64,000 nucleotides of DNA from UBA947 sp031550975. Lineage in GTDB: Bacteria; Cyanobacteriota; Vampirovibrionia; Gastranaerophilales; Gastranaerophilaceae. A program made the translations under genes and the position numbers. Each line of letters begins with the position of its first letter. The stretch's first letter is position 1. The notes under the pieces were generated by a model. It searched no databases. It saw only the letters and a program-made list of their open reading frames with translations, and was not told where the DNA came from. The DNA is taken from NCBI GenBank assembly GCA_031550975.1, contig JAVBOC010000001.1:91915-155914 (forward strand), given 5' to 3'. Below, piece by piece: positions 25,084-32,770 of the stretch.

Positions 25084-25569
25084 GTGCTGCACAAAAATGA
25101 TTTTATTCTTGAATACAAGTTGCCATTGGTGGCGAAAATCTTTTTAACATTACTTGGTCTGTATACATTGTTTTTTATAGTTGGGGGATTGGCTGCACCA
25201 ATTCTGGCGTATTTCCATAAATTTGAGGCTGCGGGTACTCTGTATTCATTGCTTTCGGCAAGCTGCATGCAAGATGCTTTACACTCGTTCTGGATTATGG
25301 GATATCAAACAGCAATTTGCGGAAGATGTTTTGGCGCTTACACAGGGTTTTTGATTTCAGTCGCTGGGGCGATCTTGGGCTATAGGTTCGGTTGGAAAAT
25401 GTTTCTTGCTTTTGCAATAATTGGATTTGGCGAAAAGCTACTTGAGCTATCAGGTTTTGTAGCAAATAATATTATTCGATATATTTCCGGTTGCTTTCTG
25501 GGCTGCTTTTTGTTTATAATAATAATTGTGCTGGTTAGAGTGTTTAGGAAGGAAGAAAAAGATGTTTAA
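25084..25569 (+). CDS. DUF2085 family membrane protein (prophage cargo)
   Basis: Four or so membrane helices and the DUF2085 pattern: SASCMQDALHSFWIMGYQTA, AICGRCFGAYTGFLIS with the CxRCxGxY core, and a C-terminal glycine-rich helix. Function of the family is unknown. The GTG start has little SD; a TATAAT at 25039-25044 lies upstream. It is on the plus strand inside the minus-strand head gene cluster and overlaps the next gene by 8 bases, so the pair is a separate unit, probably a lysogenic-conversion cassette. Confidence 0.75.
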   Translation: MLHKNDFILEYKLPLVAKIFLTLLGLYTLFFIVGGLAAPILAYFHKFEAAGTLYSLLSASCMQDALHSFWIMGYQTAICGRCFGAYTGFLISVAGAILGYRFGWKMFLAFAIIGFGEKLLELSGFVANNIIRYISGCFLGCFLFIIIIVLVRVFRKEEKDV

Positions 25570-26179
25570 AAAGGTAATGGCGTTACTGCTCGTGGGTTAT
25601 TTATTGTTGCTGCAAACAGGTATGGTCAAAGTTGTTGCAGACAATAATGAAGCAAAGAACTTAAAAGAGTTTTTGAGCACCCTTGACGAGGTAACGATTA
25701 AATATGATTACCCGGGAATGAAGCTTGCTGCGGCTAATACCAAAGGGGTTGTCCTTCCTGCAGGAACACCGATTATCCTGAGAACAAATGAAACTTTAAG
25801 CACTGAGAGTTTGACCTCAGGCACCAATGTAAGATTTTCTGTTGTGAGTGACGTTATTGTCGATGGTCAAATTCTTATTAAGTCTGGTTCACAAGCAACC
25901 GCACAGGTGTCATATTCCAAGCGCAAAAATTATGGTGGAACTGGTGGAGAAGTGAGCGTTTCTGACTTCTCAGTAAATGCGATTGACGGCGCATACATTC
26001 CTCTGACTGCTTCTATTTCAGCAAAAGGTGAAGAAAAAGTAGGGTTAACCTGGGGGCTAGGGCTGCTTATTTGTCCGTTATTTTTGTTGATGAAGGGTGA
26101 GGACGCAACTATCCCTGCAGGAACTACAAAAAGTGTTTATACTTTAACTAATGTGACAATTTCACCTGAAAGAATCTAA
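25562..26179 (+). CDS. exported protein of unknown function (prophage cargo)
   Basis: The signal peptide KKVMALLLVGYLLLLQTG is followed by about 180 residues that look like a beta-rich domain: VLPAGTPIILRTNETLSTES, VRFSVVSDVIVDGQILIKSG and PAGTTKSVYTLTNVTISPE, similar in style to TrbI/VirB10-like or outer-membrane accessory beta domains. A hydrophobic stretch (LGLLICPLFLLM) lies near residue 170. ATG 25562 is inside the end of the DUF2085 gene with GGAAGG upstream. It converges on the acetyltransferase gene with a 4-base overlap. Confidence 0.7.
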   Translation: MFKKVMALLLVGYLLLLQTGMVKVVADNNEAKNLKEFLSTLDEVTIKYDYPGMKLAAANTKGVVLPAGTPIILRTNETLSTESLTSGTNVRFSVVSDVIVDGQILIKSGSQATAQVSYSKRKNYGGTGGEVSVSDFSVNAIDGAYIPLTASISAKGEEKVGLTWGLGLLICPLFLLMKGEDATIPAGTTKSVYTLTNVTISPERI

Positions 26180-26694
26180 TCTCTCCAAAGGCTATAAATA
26201 TCTATATCCTGAGGTTTTCCTCTGCGTTGGGTTTCGGCTTTTAAGGTTGCTTCCTTTGTAAAGCCGGTCTGTCTGAGAATCGTTTTCACACGGGAGTTTT
26301 CGGGGTAAATAAGAGCCTTTAATTTTGTGAATTCCAGTTCTTCAAAACAGAATTTTATAAACAAAGCACTGCTTTCTTTTGTGTATTTCCCCCAGACGCT
26401 TTTGTCAAAACAGGCAATGACTTCTGCGCAGTGAAGATTCTCGCGGCAGCCCGTGATGTTTTCTAAATACATAAAGCCAACGGCGTTCCCATCGCGCACG
26501 ATTACCCAGAAAAACGGGCTTATACGCTCAACAAGATCGACGAAATATTCAAAAAATGTTCCTTTGCGGTGCGCAAAATCATCGTCTAGGAATTTTTGCC
26601 AACGCAGGTACAAAAACATGGCTTGCGTTAGATATTGTGTGTTGTGAAATTCGCCTGTTTCGCGGTCAATATAGAGATTTCTAAATCTATCCAT
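26176..26694 (-). CDS. phage GNAT-family acetyltransferase
   Basis: The 172-residue product shows a GNAT core: FFWVIVRDGNAVGFMYLEN (beta4), the AEVIACFDKSVWGKYTKESS region where acetyl-CoA binds, and KLKALIYPENSRVKTILRQTG (the N-terminal part of motif B). Such genes occur among head genes of podoviruses but their substrate is unknown. ATG 26694 is chosen over a TTG at 26706. It overlaps the gene before it and lies between TerS and portal. Confidence 0.75.
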   Translation of the reverse strand: MDRFRNLYIDRETGEFHNTQYLTQAMFLYLRWQKFLDDDFAHRKGTFFEYFVDLVERISPFFWVIVRDGNAVGFMYLENITGCRENLHCAEVIACFDKSVWGKYTKESSALFIKFCFEELEFTKLKALIYPENSRVKTILRQTGFTKEATLKAETQRRGKPQDIDIYSLWRD

Positions 26695-27037
26695 CGGCCC
26701 GTTCAAATTTTACATAAGCATCGTCGGTTACAAAAGCGTTTAACTGTCCGCTTGATATTTTTTGACGGACTTCATGCTGCAAACCGATTAAGGCTTCGGC
26801 CTGAATCCCGTTGATGAAGGTTTCGGTTTTGTTTCTGCGGTTAAAAAGTCTGTAGGTTGAATTAGCCGAAAAAATCAATTCTGTCGGTACTTGAGCGATA
26901 TCGGTGTAGGTTTTTTTAACAGGTTTTTCTTTTGAACGACGAAATTCTTCGTCTAGTTCGTTCTCAATTTTTATCCTGATTAATTCCTCCAATGAGGCGT
27001 TATTTAGAAGCATTTCTTCTGTGTCTTTATTTTTCAT
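26687..27037 (-). CDS. uncharacterised phage protein
   Basis: A 116-residue protein with a helical charged N-terminus (LEELIRIKIENELDEEFRRS) and a compact C-terminal part (FSANSTYRLFNRRNKTETF, NGIQAEALIGLQHEVRQK). No family recognised. AAAAAAGGAGTACCC gives a good SD. It sits between TerS and the acetyltransferase, which it overlaps. Confidence 0.7.
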   Translation of the reverse strand: MKNKDTEEMLLNNASLEELIRIKIENELDEEFRRSKEKPVKKTYTDIAQVPTELIFSANSTYRLFNRRNKTETFINGIQAEALIGLQHEVRQKISSGQLNAFVTDDAYVKFERADG

Positions 27038-27050
27038 GGGTACTCCTTTT

Positions 27051-27488
27051 TTAAATTTTATTGTCGTCCAGGTTTGAAATAGTTATAATTTTTGCCTGTT
27101 TGTATTCGGTTTCGTTATCGTCAGAATTGAAACCCAGGTACTTGCATAGGCTCTCGAGTGCCTTTAAGCCTGCTGAAGTGTCGCGCAGCTTTTTCTTTCC
27201 GGTCGGGTTGCCTTCTTTGTCTTGAATGTCTTCTTCTTCAAGCGAAAACTCTGCTATTTGAAGCAGTTTTTTAATCACGTAACCCTTGTGAACGCGCAAA
27301 GACTGCAAGTGCTCTTGAAGCTGGGTGTTAATTTCTTTTAGAACAAGCGGGTTAGCGAGTAAGTTATCGGCGGTTTCTTTAAGTTCTTTAGACTTATATC
27401 CCGCTTTGCGCGCGCTGTGCTCGCCGTTGAGAGATTTTATATATTCAGTTACGAATTTCTTTTGTTGGGGGATAAGATTATTGTTCAT
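27051..27488 (-). CDS. phage terminase small subunit
   Basis: The N-terminus LIPQQKKFVTEYIKSLNGEH, SARKAGYKSKELKETADNLL and ANPLVLKEINTQLQEHLQS is the helix-turn-helix region of the Terminase_2 type TerS, followed by a second helical part and TSAGLKALESLCKYLGF. TerS recognises the packaging site and recruits TerL. Here TerS and TerL are separated by five genes, unlike the usual pair. Confidence 0.85.
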   Translation of the reverse strand: MNNNLIPQQKKFVTEYIKSLNGEHSARKAGYKSKELKETADNLLANPLVLKEINTQLQEHLQSLRVHKGYVIKKLLQIAEFSLEEEDIQDKEGNPTGKKKLRDTSAGLKALESLCKYLGFNSDDNETEYKQAKIITISNLDDNKI

Positions 27489-27525
27489 ATTTCCTACTAC
27501 TTTTGTAACAGTTTGTTAACGTGAT

Positions 27526-27554
27526 TTGCATTATTTTCAAATAACTGTTATAAT
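27526..27554 (+). promoter_or_regulatory. strong promoter-like sequence opposing the phage genes
   Basis: TTGCAT (27526-27531), 17-base spacer, TATAAT (27549-27554), directed to the plus strand within the 453-base gap between TerS and the adaptor gene. Confidence 0.75.
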
Positions 27555-27560
27555 AAGCAT

Positions 27561-27626
27561 GCTATTTATATTTCGGCTAGTGTAAATCTTAACAGGGGGG
27601 ATGAATTAAAACTTCCTGTTTTTTTT
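27561..27626 (+). ncRNA. candidate small RNA of about 66 bases
   Basis: It would start about 7 bases after the TATAAT box and end in a hairpin AACAGGGG..TTCCTGTT (27591-27620) with a run of eight T (27619-27626). The only coding potential is ATG AAT TAA. Promoter, short body and intrinsic terminator in this order are the signature of a phage or host sRNA. Confidence 0.6.
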
Positions 27627-27699
27627 GCCTTCTTTTTCCGAAATCTACGATTTCGTGAAAAATGGCCTCACGGTTTTAAGACAATATTGACTGCTTGTT

Positions 27700-27820
27700 A
27701 AGACAGACAAATAGTGAGACGGATTTGCAAGCTGAGGCTGAAGTGTGCAGGTTGACCTGCGGTCAGCGGGGCAAGCAGGCACACGGAACGCCGTTACTGG
27801 CGAGAGAGCAAGACAGCGCA
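27700..27820 (+). repeat. GC-rich structured repeat in the TerS-adaptor gap
   Basis: GTGTGCAGG..GCAGGCACAC and GAACGCCGTTAC followed by GGCGAGAGAGCAAGAC resemble the elements after rplF (60028), the capsid gene (29766) and in other ribosomal spacers. The rest of the 27489-27941 gap holds only the sRNA candidate and the two repeats listed next. Confidence 0.45.
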
Positions 27821-27828
27821 AGTCTTTT

Positions 27829-27891
27829 ACTATCCGTAACAGCCGAAAATAACAAGCTGTTCGCAGGACATGTGAGGCTGTTACGGATAGT
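27829..27891. repeat. perfect 16-bp inverted repeat
   Basis: ACTATCCGTAACAGCC (27829-27844) and GGCTGTTACGGATAGT (27876-27891) are perfect complements around 31 bases. No T-run follows on either strand; possibly the ends of a small mobile element. Confidence 0.7.
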
Positions 27892-27900
27892 CTTAATTTT

Positions 27901-27933
27901 ATTCTGGATTGCTTCGCTAACGCTCGCAATGAC
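27901..27933. repeat. half copy of the GTCATTGCGA palindromic repeat
   Basis: CTGGATTGCTTCGCTAACGC then TCGCAATGAC; the left half is missing. Confidence 0.75.
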
Positions 27934-27941
27934 AAAATCGT

Positions 27942-28580
27942 CTACCTTCTGTACAACTTCACTGACGGACTCTCATCAATGTTCACAGAGATTTTTGAAC
28001 GCAAGTTTGCAAGTGCATCTTTGTACATGCTGTACCAGTAATTGAAACGTATGTGTTTTGGGTTACCTTTTAATCGCATGCAGGTTCCGTAAACAAGAAG
28101 AGGTTCGACAAACGGTTGCGGGATTTGTGAAGTGTCTGTGTCTTCGACAAAGCTTGCTTTTTCGGTGCCGTCTTCATCAATTGCGTAGTTGTTCGTGTAA
28201 TAAATTATTTTTAGTGTTTTGTTTTTGTCGAATTTCGGCAATAAAAGCTTGTTGTTAAAAACACTGTAAGCGTCTGAAGATTGTTTGCCTGTGATGAATT
28301 TGTCAAAATCCGGAGTGAAATGAAGTTCAGCGTTGTCGGCATAAATGTTACTTATGCGGCCGTTGATTGTGTTTTCGATTTCTGTTGTGTTGGCAGGCAG
28401 AGGCAGCTCTTTGGTTCTTAATAAGAAATGCCATTTGTCAAACCCGCAAACTTCTGCGTTTAAAACATTCAAAATGTTTTTGATTTTTTTGTGATCGTTT
28501 TTAGTCAGGTCGGCAAAAGACGAAACCTGTTTGTAGTTTAATTCGACCAGGGTTTTGTTTATTAGTTCAAGATAGTTCAT
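27942..28580 (-). CDS. probable phage head-tail adaptor protein
   Basis: The 212-residue product begins with helical YLELINKTLVELNYKQVSSF and contains VCGFDKWHFLLRTKELPLP, a layout I associate with the gp4-like adaptors or tail tubular proteins that sit under the portal of short-tailed phages; ISVNIDESPSVKLYRR at the end fits a flexible tail. A homology search would settle it. AAAGGATATTACA precedes ATG. It lies downstream of the scaffold. Confidence 0.55.
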   Translation of the reverse strand: MNYLELINKTLVELNYKQVSSFADLTKNDHKKIKNILNVLNAEVCGFDKWHFLLRTKELPLPANTTEIENTINGRISNIYADNAELHFTPDFDKFITGKQSSDAYSVFNNKLLLPKFDKNKTLKIIYYTNNYAIDEDGTEKASFVEDTDTSQIPQPFVEPLLVYGTCMRLKGNPKHIRFNYWYSMYKDALANLRSKISVNIDESPSVKLYRR

Positions 28581-28649
28581 TGTAATATCCTTTCATTAAT
28601 CATTAATTATTAGCCTCCAAGCCGGTTTCCCGGCTTCAAGACCCGGAAT

Positions 28650-29354
28650 CTACCGTATTTGCCCCTTGCGGAGCTGCTCCATGATGGCGCGTTCGTATTT
28701 GGCAAATTCCGCACCACTCATTTTGCCGATTTGTTCACGAGTAAAGACCGTTCTCATATTCTCGCCTGAACCTGATTTCTGGGCGTTAACCCGCAATCGT
28801 TGTTTAGCGGCTTGGTTTTCGTCATTTAATGTCTTTTCGTGACGCAGTCTTCTCAAATAATTTTCAACGGCAGATTTTTCGATTTTTTCTACCAATTTAG
28901 TTATCTGAGAAATTTCACCCTTATCAACAACACCCGATTTTTTCAGGTAATCCAAGACCTCGCTGCGTCCTTCGGTTTTAAAAAATTCTTCAGTTTCTGC
29001 AGAGTTTTCAATCCCCGAAACAATTGTCGCCCCTCCTTCTTGAGTACTAATCATTGTATACGCCCTTTGTATAATATGATTCATTAAATTTTGTCCTTGT
29101 AAAGGATGGATGACGCCTGCACGCATTAGGTTTTGGATTTTGTTCATCTCAACTGCTGCCGCGTGTTTTATGGCTTCAGGTGAAACTTGAGACTGGGGTA
29201 AATATTCCGGTGTTTCTGACATCGGTACTACTTGCTCCCCTGCTCCAATCGCGGGTTGTTCATAATCGGCATTTGGTGAAATATTTTCTTGAATTATTGT
29301 TTCCGGGGTTTCTTGTGTGGATTCTTGCGTAATCGGTCCGTTATTATTTTCCAT
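28650..29354 (-). CDS. probable capsid scaffolding protein
   Basis: A 234-residue, Glu/Gln-rich, mostly helical protein without membrane segments, ending in FTREQIGKMSGAEFAKYERA and IMEQLRKGQIR. A charged helical protein with such a C-terminal helix-turn-helix, located just upstream or downstream of the coat gene, is the standard phage scaffold. The C-terminal motif is expected to contact the coat protein and recurs twice in the DUF6973-like protein. The coat gene starts 1.4 kb upstream, with one small gene between. Confidence 0.7.
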   Translation of the reverse strand: MENNNGPITQESTQETPETIIQENISPNADYEQPAIGAGEQVVPMSETPEYLPQSQVSPEAIKHAAAVEMNKIQNLMRAGVIHPLQGQNLMNHIIQRAYTMISTQEGGATIVSGIENSAETEEFFKTEGRSEVLDYLKKSGVVDKGEISQITKLVEKIEKSAVENYLRRLRHEKTLNDENQAAKQRLRVNAQKSGSGENMRTVFTREQIGKMSGAEFAKYERAIMEQLRKGQIR

Positions 29355-29357
29355 GTT

Positions 29358-29603
29358 TTACTCCTCTCCTTGTGCAAAGTTTTTCATTTGCTTTACGGCG
29401 AATTCAATCGCGTCGTCGATAAATTTTTCGAGCAAACATACTACAACTTTTTTAAACGGAAGAAGAACAGGAATATTGGAAACCACATAGTTAATTGCCA
29501 TGATCTTTTTCTGCTTGCCGGATTCGCCGCTTAGTTGTTCTTCAGCGAGCAAAACCGCGGTGTTAGCAAGTTCTTTTATCGTTTTTTTAATGTTTATAAA
29601 CAT
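29358..29603 (-). CDS. small uncharacterised phage protein
   Basis: An 81-residue helical protein (KKTIKELANTAVLLAEEQLS, VVSNIPVLLPFKKVVVCLLE) with a moderately hydrophobic centre. A holin-like role is possible but there is no clear membrane helix. AAAGGAATTT precedes ATG; the stop is 3 bases from the scaffold start. Confidence 0.6.
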   Translation of the reverse strand: MFINIKKTIKELANTAVLLAEEQLSGESGKQKKIMAINYVVSNIPVLLPFKKVVVCLLEKFIDDAIEFAVKQMKNFAQGEE

Positions 29604-29619
29604 AAATTCCTTTCTGTTT

Positions 29620-29688
29620 AGAGACTAGAAACTAGAGACTAGGGACTAGCAAAATACTAGTTTCTAGTTTCTAATCTCTAGTCCCTAT
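29620..29688. repeat. palindromic array of 7-bp repeats, GAGACTAG type
   Basis: GAGACTA GAAACTA GAGACTA GGGACTA on the left and their inverted counterparts TAGTTTC, TAGTTTC, TAATCTC, TAGTCCC on the right, around CAAAA. The clearest heptamer array in the window. Confidence 0.9.
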
Positions 29689-29765
29689 TATAAAATGCCT
29701 TCCCTGCGAACAAATGCCGCAGGGAAAACACTTTGGGGATAGCATTCCAAATTAGCTATAAGCTT

Positions 29766-29868
29766 AGCTCCTGTGGAGTTTCTTACAGAAACTCTTACGT
29801 CGCTATATTGTGTTCGCCCTGCTTGACTTGCTTGTCGCAAGCCAACACTGGCGAACACCGGCTCACGC
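29766..29868 (-). ncRNA. structured 3'-UTR element after the capsid gene
   Basis: On the minus strand, starting 3 bases after the capsid stop codon: GCGTGAGCCGGTGTTCGCC, a central GGCTTGCGACAAGCAAG hairpin, GGCGAACAC closing the first stem, then GCGACGTAA, a GAGTTTC..GAAACTC hairpin and CACAGGAGC. The element after rplF (60028-60121) has the same order with other bases in the stems (TTTGC/GCAAA, CAATC/GATTG), which is covariation. Confidence 0.6.
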
Positions 29869-29871
29869 CTT

Positions 29872-30729
29872 TTAAGCTGCCTTGACTACCAATTTAGCCA
29901 ACGCTTTTGGTACAACGGTTTTAGCGCCGTATAAGTACAAGCCTCTAACTAAATCAGAGAAGCTGTCTTTGTCTCTTAAGCTTTCGATTTTAGCCAATTG
30001 GGACGCGAAAGTTATTGCATCGTTTGTACCTGCAAGAACGTAGAAGTTGCCGCCAACAGCGGTTAGGTTTGTGCTTACCAATACGTCCATACCTGCAATT
30101 CTGCCGATAGCGCCTTCGCGAAGTGTTTCGTCCGCTACGTTGTGAGCGCCGATGAATTCGGTACTTTGCAACAAGTAGCTTTCGATTGTCGGGTTAATAA
30201 CAACCCAAGGACGTTTTGTCGCTGAAACCGCATCAGAGTTTTTCAACGCTAGTGCAAGTTTTACGAATTTTTCGTAAATAGTTGTTTTGTCTAAAGTGAT
30301 TGGAGCCGCATCGGTCCCGACGATGTTAGCAGGGTCAACTTCAGTGTGCTGACCAAGAAGGTAGCTGTCTTGAACTTGTTCAATTGCTTTTTTCGCGTTA
30401 GCTAGGTGTGCTTCCATGATGTCGGTGTTAGCTTGAACTGACGCGACATCGTTGATTTTGAACGCGAAGAATTTCTTTTGGTCAATCAACAACTCTTGCG
30501 AAGTAGGTTCTAGTTCGCTGTAAGAAATGTTTCCTGTGCCAAGAGTAGAAATTGAAACGTCAGCCGGGGTGATGATTTTAACCTTATCACCTTGGTTTTT
30601 GATTTCGCCTTCGTAGTTTGTGTTAACGCATTGCAGCATTACACATTCTTTTTCGAGCATAGAGTTAAGTTTTTGGCTCCATATTTCAGGAATAAATGCA
30701 CCATATGCATTTGGGATTGGATCTGCCAT
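29872..30729 (-). CDS. phage major capsid protein
   Basis: The 285-residue product starts PIPNAYGAFIPEIWSQKLNS, typical of P22/HK97-type coats, with NYEGEIKNQGDKVKIITPAD, KKFFAFKINDVASVQANTD and RPWVVINPTIESYLL, then GRIAGMDVLVSTNLTAV and YGAKTVVPKALAKLVVKA at the end, the normal order of this fold. It would form the icosahedral shell. AAAGGAACATTACT precedes ATG. A structured element starts right after its stop. Confidence 0.88.
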   Translation of the reverse strand: MADPIPNAYGAFIPEIWSQKLNSMLEKECVMLQCVNTNYEGEIKNQGDKVKIITPADVSISTLGTGNISYSELEPTSQELLIDQKKFFAFKINDVASVQANTDIMEAHLANAKKAIEQVQDSYLLGQHTEVDPANIVGTDAAPITLDKTTIYEKFVKLALALKNSDAVSATKRPWVVINPTIESYLLQSTEFIGAHNVADETLREGAIGRIAGMDVLVSTNLTAVGGNFYVLAGTNDAITFASQLAKIESLRDKDSFSDLVRGLYLYGAKTVVPKALAKLVVKAA

Positions 30730-30845
30730 AGTAATGTTCCTTTCTTTGATTTGTATGTATGTTAAATTACAAGTGAGCAGAGGCTCACCATTATGAGTGG
30801 TGGTTGTTGTTAATAATTAAAAAAATTTAAATTAAGGGGTATAGG

Positions 30846-31181
30846 CTATTGGCCTCTTGGGCGACCGAGCTTTTTGTCTAAGTCTTTCGCTTTTTGTTCT
30901 GCGTCTCTTATTTCTTTCATTGTTTTATCAAAATAATCATGATAACTCTGATCACGTGTATTACAAGATTTACTTCCTTCATCCCACACCCAGCCATACT
31001 TTAAACAGTTCTCTTTACTTATGATGATACGGCCATCTTCAGTACTTACAGAAAGACCTTCTTTACAAATCCCTATATCAACACACATATTTAATTCTGC
31101 AAAACCGATGCATAATTGTTTGATTTTGCCTGAAAAAACGAATAAAAGTATTAAAATTATTATTATGATTTTTATTTTCAT
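30846..31181 (-). CDS. small anchored Cys-rich protein, candidate immunity protein 2
   Basis: One N-terminal membrane segment (IIIIILILLFVFSG) is followed by a Cys-rich module: CVDIGICKEGLSVSTEDGR then IIISKENCLKYGWVWDEGSK and SC, and a charged helical C-terminus. The same module is in the protein encoded just upstream (31203-31712), so the two are paralogues. I recall this type of small protein beside Rhs-type toxins, which together with its place after the MuF gene suggests immunity. No SD is visible before ATG. Confidence 0.6.
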   Translation of the reverse strand: MKIKIIIIILILLFVFSGKIKQLCIGFAELNMCVDIGICKEGLSVSTEDGRIIISKENCLKYGWVWDEGSKSCNTRDQSYHDYFDKTMKEIRDAEQKAKDLDKKLGRPRGQ

Positions 31182-31202
31182 ATAAGCAACTATAACTCAA
31201 AT

Positions 31203-31712
31203 TTATTTAATGAAATCGCGAGTATCTAATTTACACATTGAATACTTTTTATACCAAGTCCAGCTATACTTTAGGCAATTTTCTTTGTTTATTATTATCT
31301 TACCATATTTTGTGCTAACTTCGCGTCCTTCTGCACAGTCACCATCTTCAACGCAGTAATCAGAATCGAAAGCGGACGGCCCTTTTTTAGGAGGAAAAAC
31401 ACCGTCGCAGACTCCTGTATCCATGCATATGTCTAAATCATATTGATGTTTGACAGAAGGTAAGTATTTTGAAGTCAGTATAAATATCATAAATAATAAT
31501 AGGTAATATATTCGGAGTTTTTTGTTTTTTACAAAAAATGCAAGCCACATCCCTGCTAATATTAATACTGATAGTGCTAGATATAGACATATCTGCCAAT
31601 CAAATTTGCCTGTGTAAACTACGCCGGTTCCAACCGTTAGAAATAGTGTGAAAAATGAACAGAACAATAGTTTTAAGGTTATTATAAGAATGTTTTTAAC
31701 TGTATCAAGCAT
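31203..31712 (-). CDS. Cys-rich membrane protein, candidate immunity protein 1
   Basis: Three membrane helices (IITLKLLFCSFFTLFLTVG, LYLALSVLILAGMWLAFFV, IYYLLLFMIFIL) precede an outward domain with CMDTGVCDG, CVEDGDCAEGREVSTKYGK, IIINKENCLKYSWTWYKK and C. The last part repeats the module of the 30846 protein, and the first pair may be a partial second copy. It starts 28 bases downstream of the MuF gene on the same strand. TATAAT (31720-31725) lies 7 bases before ATG with no SD inside the transcript, so it may have its own leaderless mRNA, allowing expression when head genes are silent. Confidence 0.6.
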   Translation of the reverse strand: MLDTVKNILIITLKLLFCSFFTLFLTVGTGVVYTGKFDWQICLYLALSVLILAGMWLAFFVKNKKLRIYYLLLFMIFILTSKYLPSVKHQYDLDICMDTGVCDGVFPPKKGPSAFDSDYCVEDGDCAEGREVSTKYGKIIINKENCLKYSWTWYKKYSMCKLDTRDFIK

Positions 31713-31739
31713 ATATAATATTATACCTCAAAATATTTG

Positions 31740-32762
31740 TTACCAATATTCCTCAGGCAATCCGTCAGGCTTTGTTATAATTTCTTCGGGATCTTTGTTT
31801 GGGTTTTGTTTGCCTAGTTCACGACCCTCTTTGTTTATTCTCAAGTCATAAATACCATGTTCAAAGGCGTCTTGGACTGACTGTCCTTTAAATAAAATCT
31901 CTTTAGGAAAATCAGAAAACTCTCTAGCATATCCGAGTATTTTTGCTGTAGCTTCGCCAACTTCTCCCAGTTGTGCAGACTCACAATTTGCTTTCGTATG
32001 GTAATATTCCGCTGCCCCATCTAAGTAATATCCCAAGTATTCCTTTAATTCAACCATTTGATTATAACTATCTCTAAAAGCTTGTATGGCCCCCCAAACC
32101 TGACATATAAAATTCTGTATCTCAGACAACGCGGATGATTTGAGTTCTTCGGCTTCTTCTATATGTTCTTCCAAGTCATCAATAGGATAGTTTGAAATTT
32201 CACTGGCTATGTCTTCAAGAGAATCTATAGCCTCTTCGGCCTCTGCTTCTGAAGATTCCACTTCGCTTATTGTGTCATCAACTTCACTAATCATGTCTTC
32301 TATTTCCTGTACACAATTATACTCTTCGTCATCATCTTCATCACCGTCTTCATCGCCATCTCTAACTTCTTCTCTTGTGCATTGGCAGTTTGGATGAGGT
32401 TCGCCAGGTATTTCATCGAGAGAGTCATATTCGGTGCCGTCTAATGCTTGGCATTCGTCACAACTATCTTCAGAGGCACGCCAAATGTATGTGATGTTAC
32501 TTTTACTTACACTCCCCTTTAAGACAGCATTGCCATTCTCATCATATTCTATATGAAAATTACTGTTCAAATTTGCAAGTTTTTGCTTTTCGGATTCAGC
32601 CTCTTTTGTGAGTCCGGCATTAAGCAAGGTTTTATACCTATAATCTGAATGCTCTATTTCACTTATCGTGTTTAATAACGACAAGGTCTTTTGCTTTTTA
32701 GCACCGGGTAATTTTGTTATATTATCATAATTTTTTAGAATTGAGTTTTTTATTTTTTCAAT
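31740..32762 (-). CDS. MuF-type phage head protein with serum amyloid A-like C-terminal domain
   Basis: Residues about 85-135 contain YIWRASEDSCDECQALDG and GEPHPNCQCTREEV, the CxxC / HPNCxC signature of the MuF minor head domain. A long acidic coiled-coil linker follows. The last 110 residues align by eye with serum amyloid A and Rhs tips: AEYYHTKANCESAQLG, REFSDF, the AFEHGIYDLRINKEGRELG stretch, and DPEEIITKPDGLPEEYW (SAA ends with DPN..RPAGLPEKY). MuF proteins are known carriers of polymorphic toxins packaged in virions. The reading frame has no ATG; ATT at 32762 has AGGGG six bases upstream overlapping the previous stop, and the residues from it (EKIKNSILKNYDNITKLPG) look genuine. TTG 32684 is the alternative. 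Confidence 0.7.
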   Translation of the reverse strand: MEKIKNSILKNYDNITKLPGAKKQKTLSLLNTISEIEHSDYRYKTLLNAGLTKEAESEKQKLANLNSNFHIEYDENGNAVLKGSVSKSNITYIWRASEDSCDECQALDGTEYDSLDEIPGEPHPNCQCTREEVRDGDEDGDEDDDEEYNCVQEIEDMISEVDDTISEVESSEAEAEEAIDSLEDIASEISNYPIDDLEEHIEEAEELKSSALSEIQNFICQVWGAIQAFRDSYNQMVELKEYLGYYLDGAAEYYHTKANCESAQLGEVGEATAKILGYAREFSDFPKEILFKGQSVQDAFEHGIYDLRINKEGRELGKQNPNKDPEEIITKPDGLPEEYW

Positions 32763-32770
32763 ATTTACCC

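Noticed and set aside
27645..27935. Open frames across the TerS-adaptor gap (both strands)
   Set aside because: They read through palindromic and GC-rich repeats, have no RBS and no protein-like composition.
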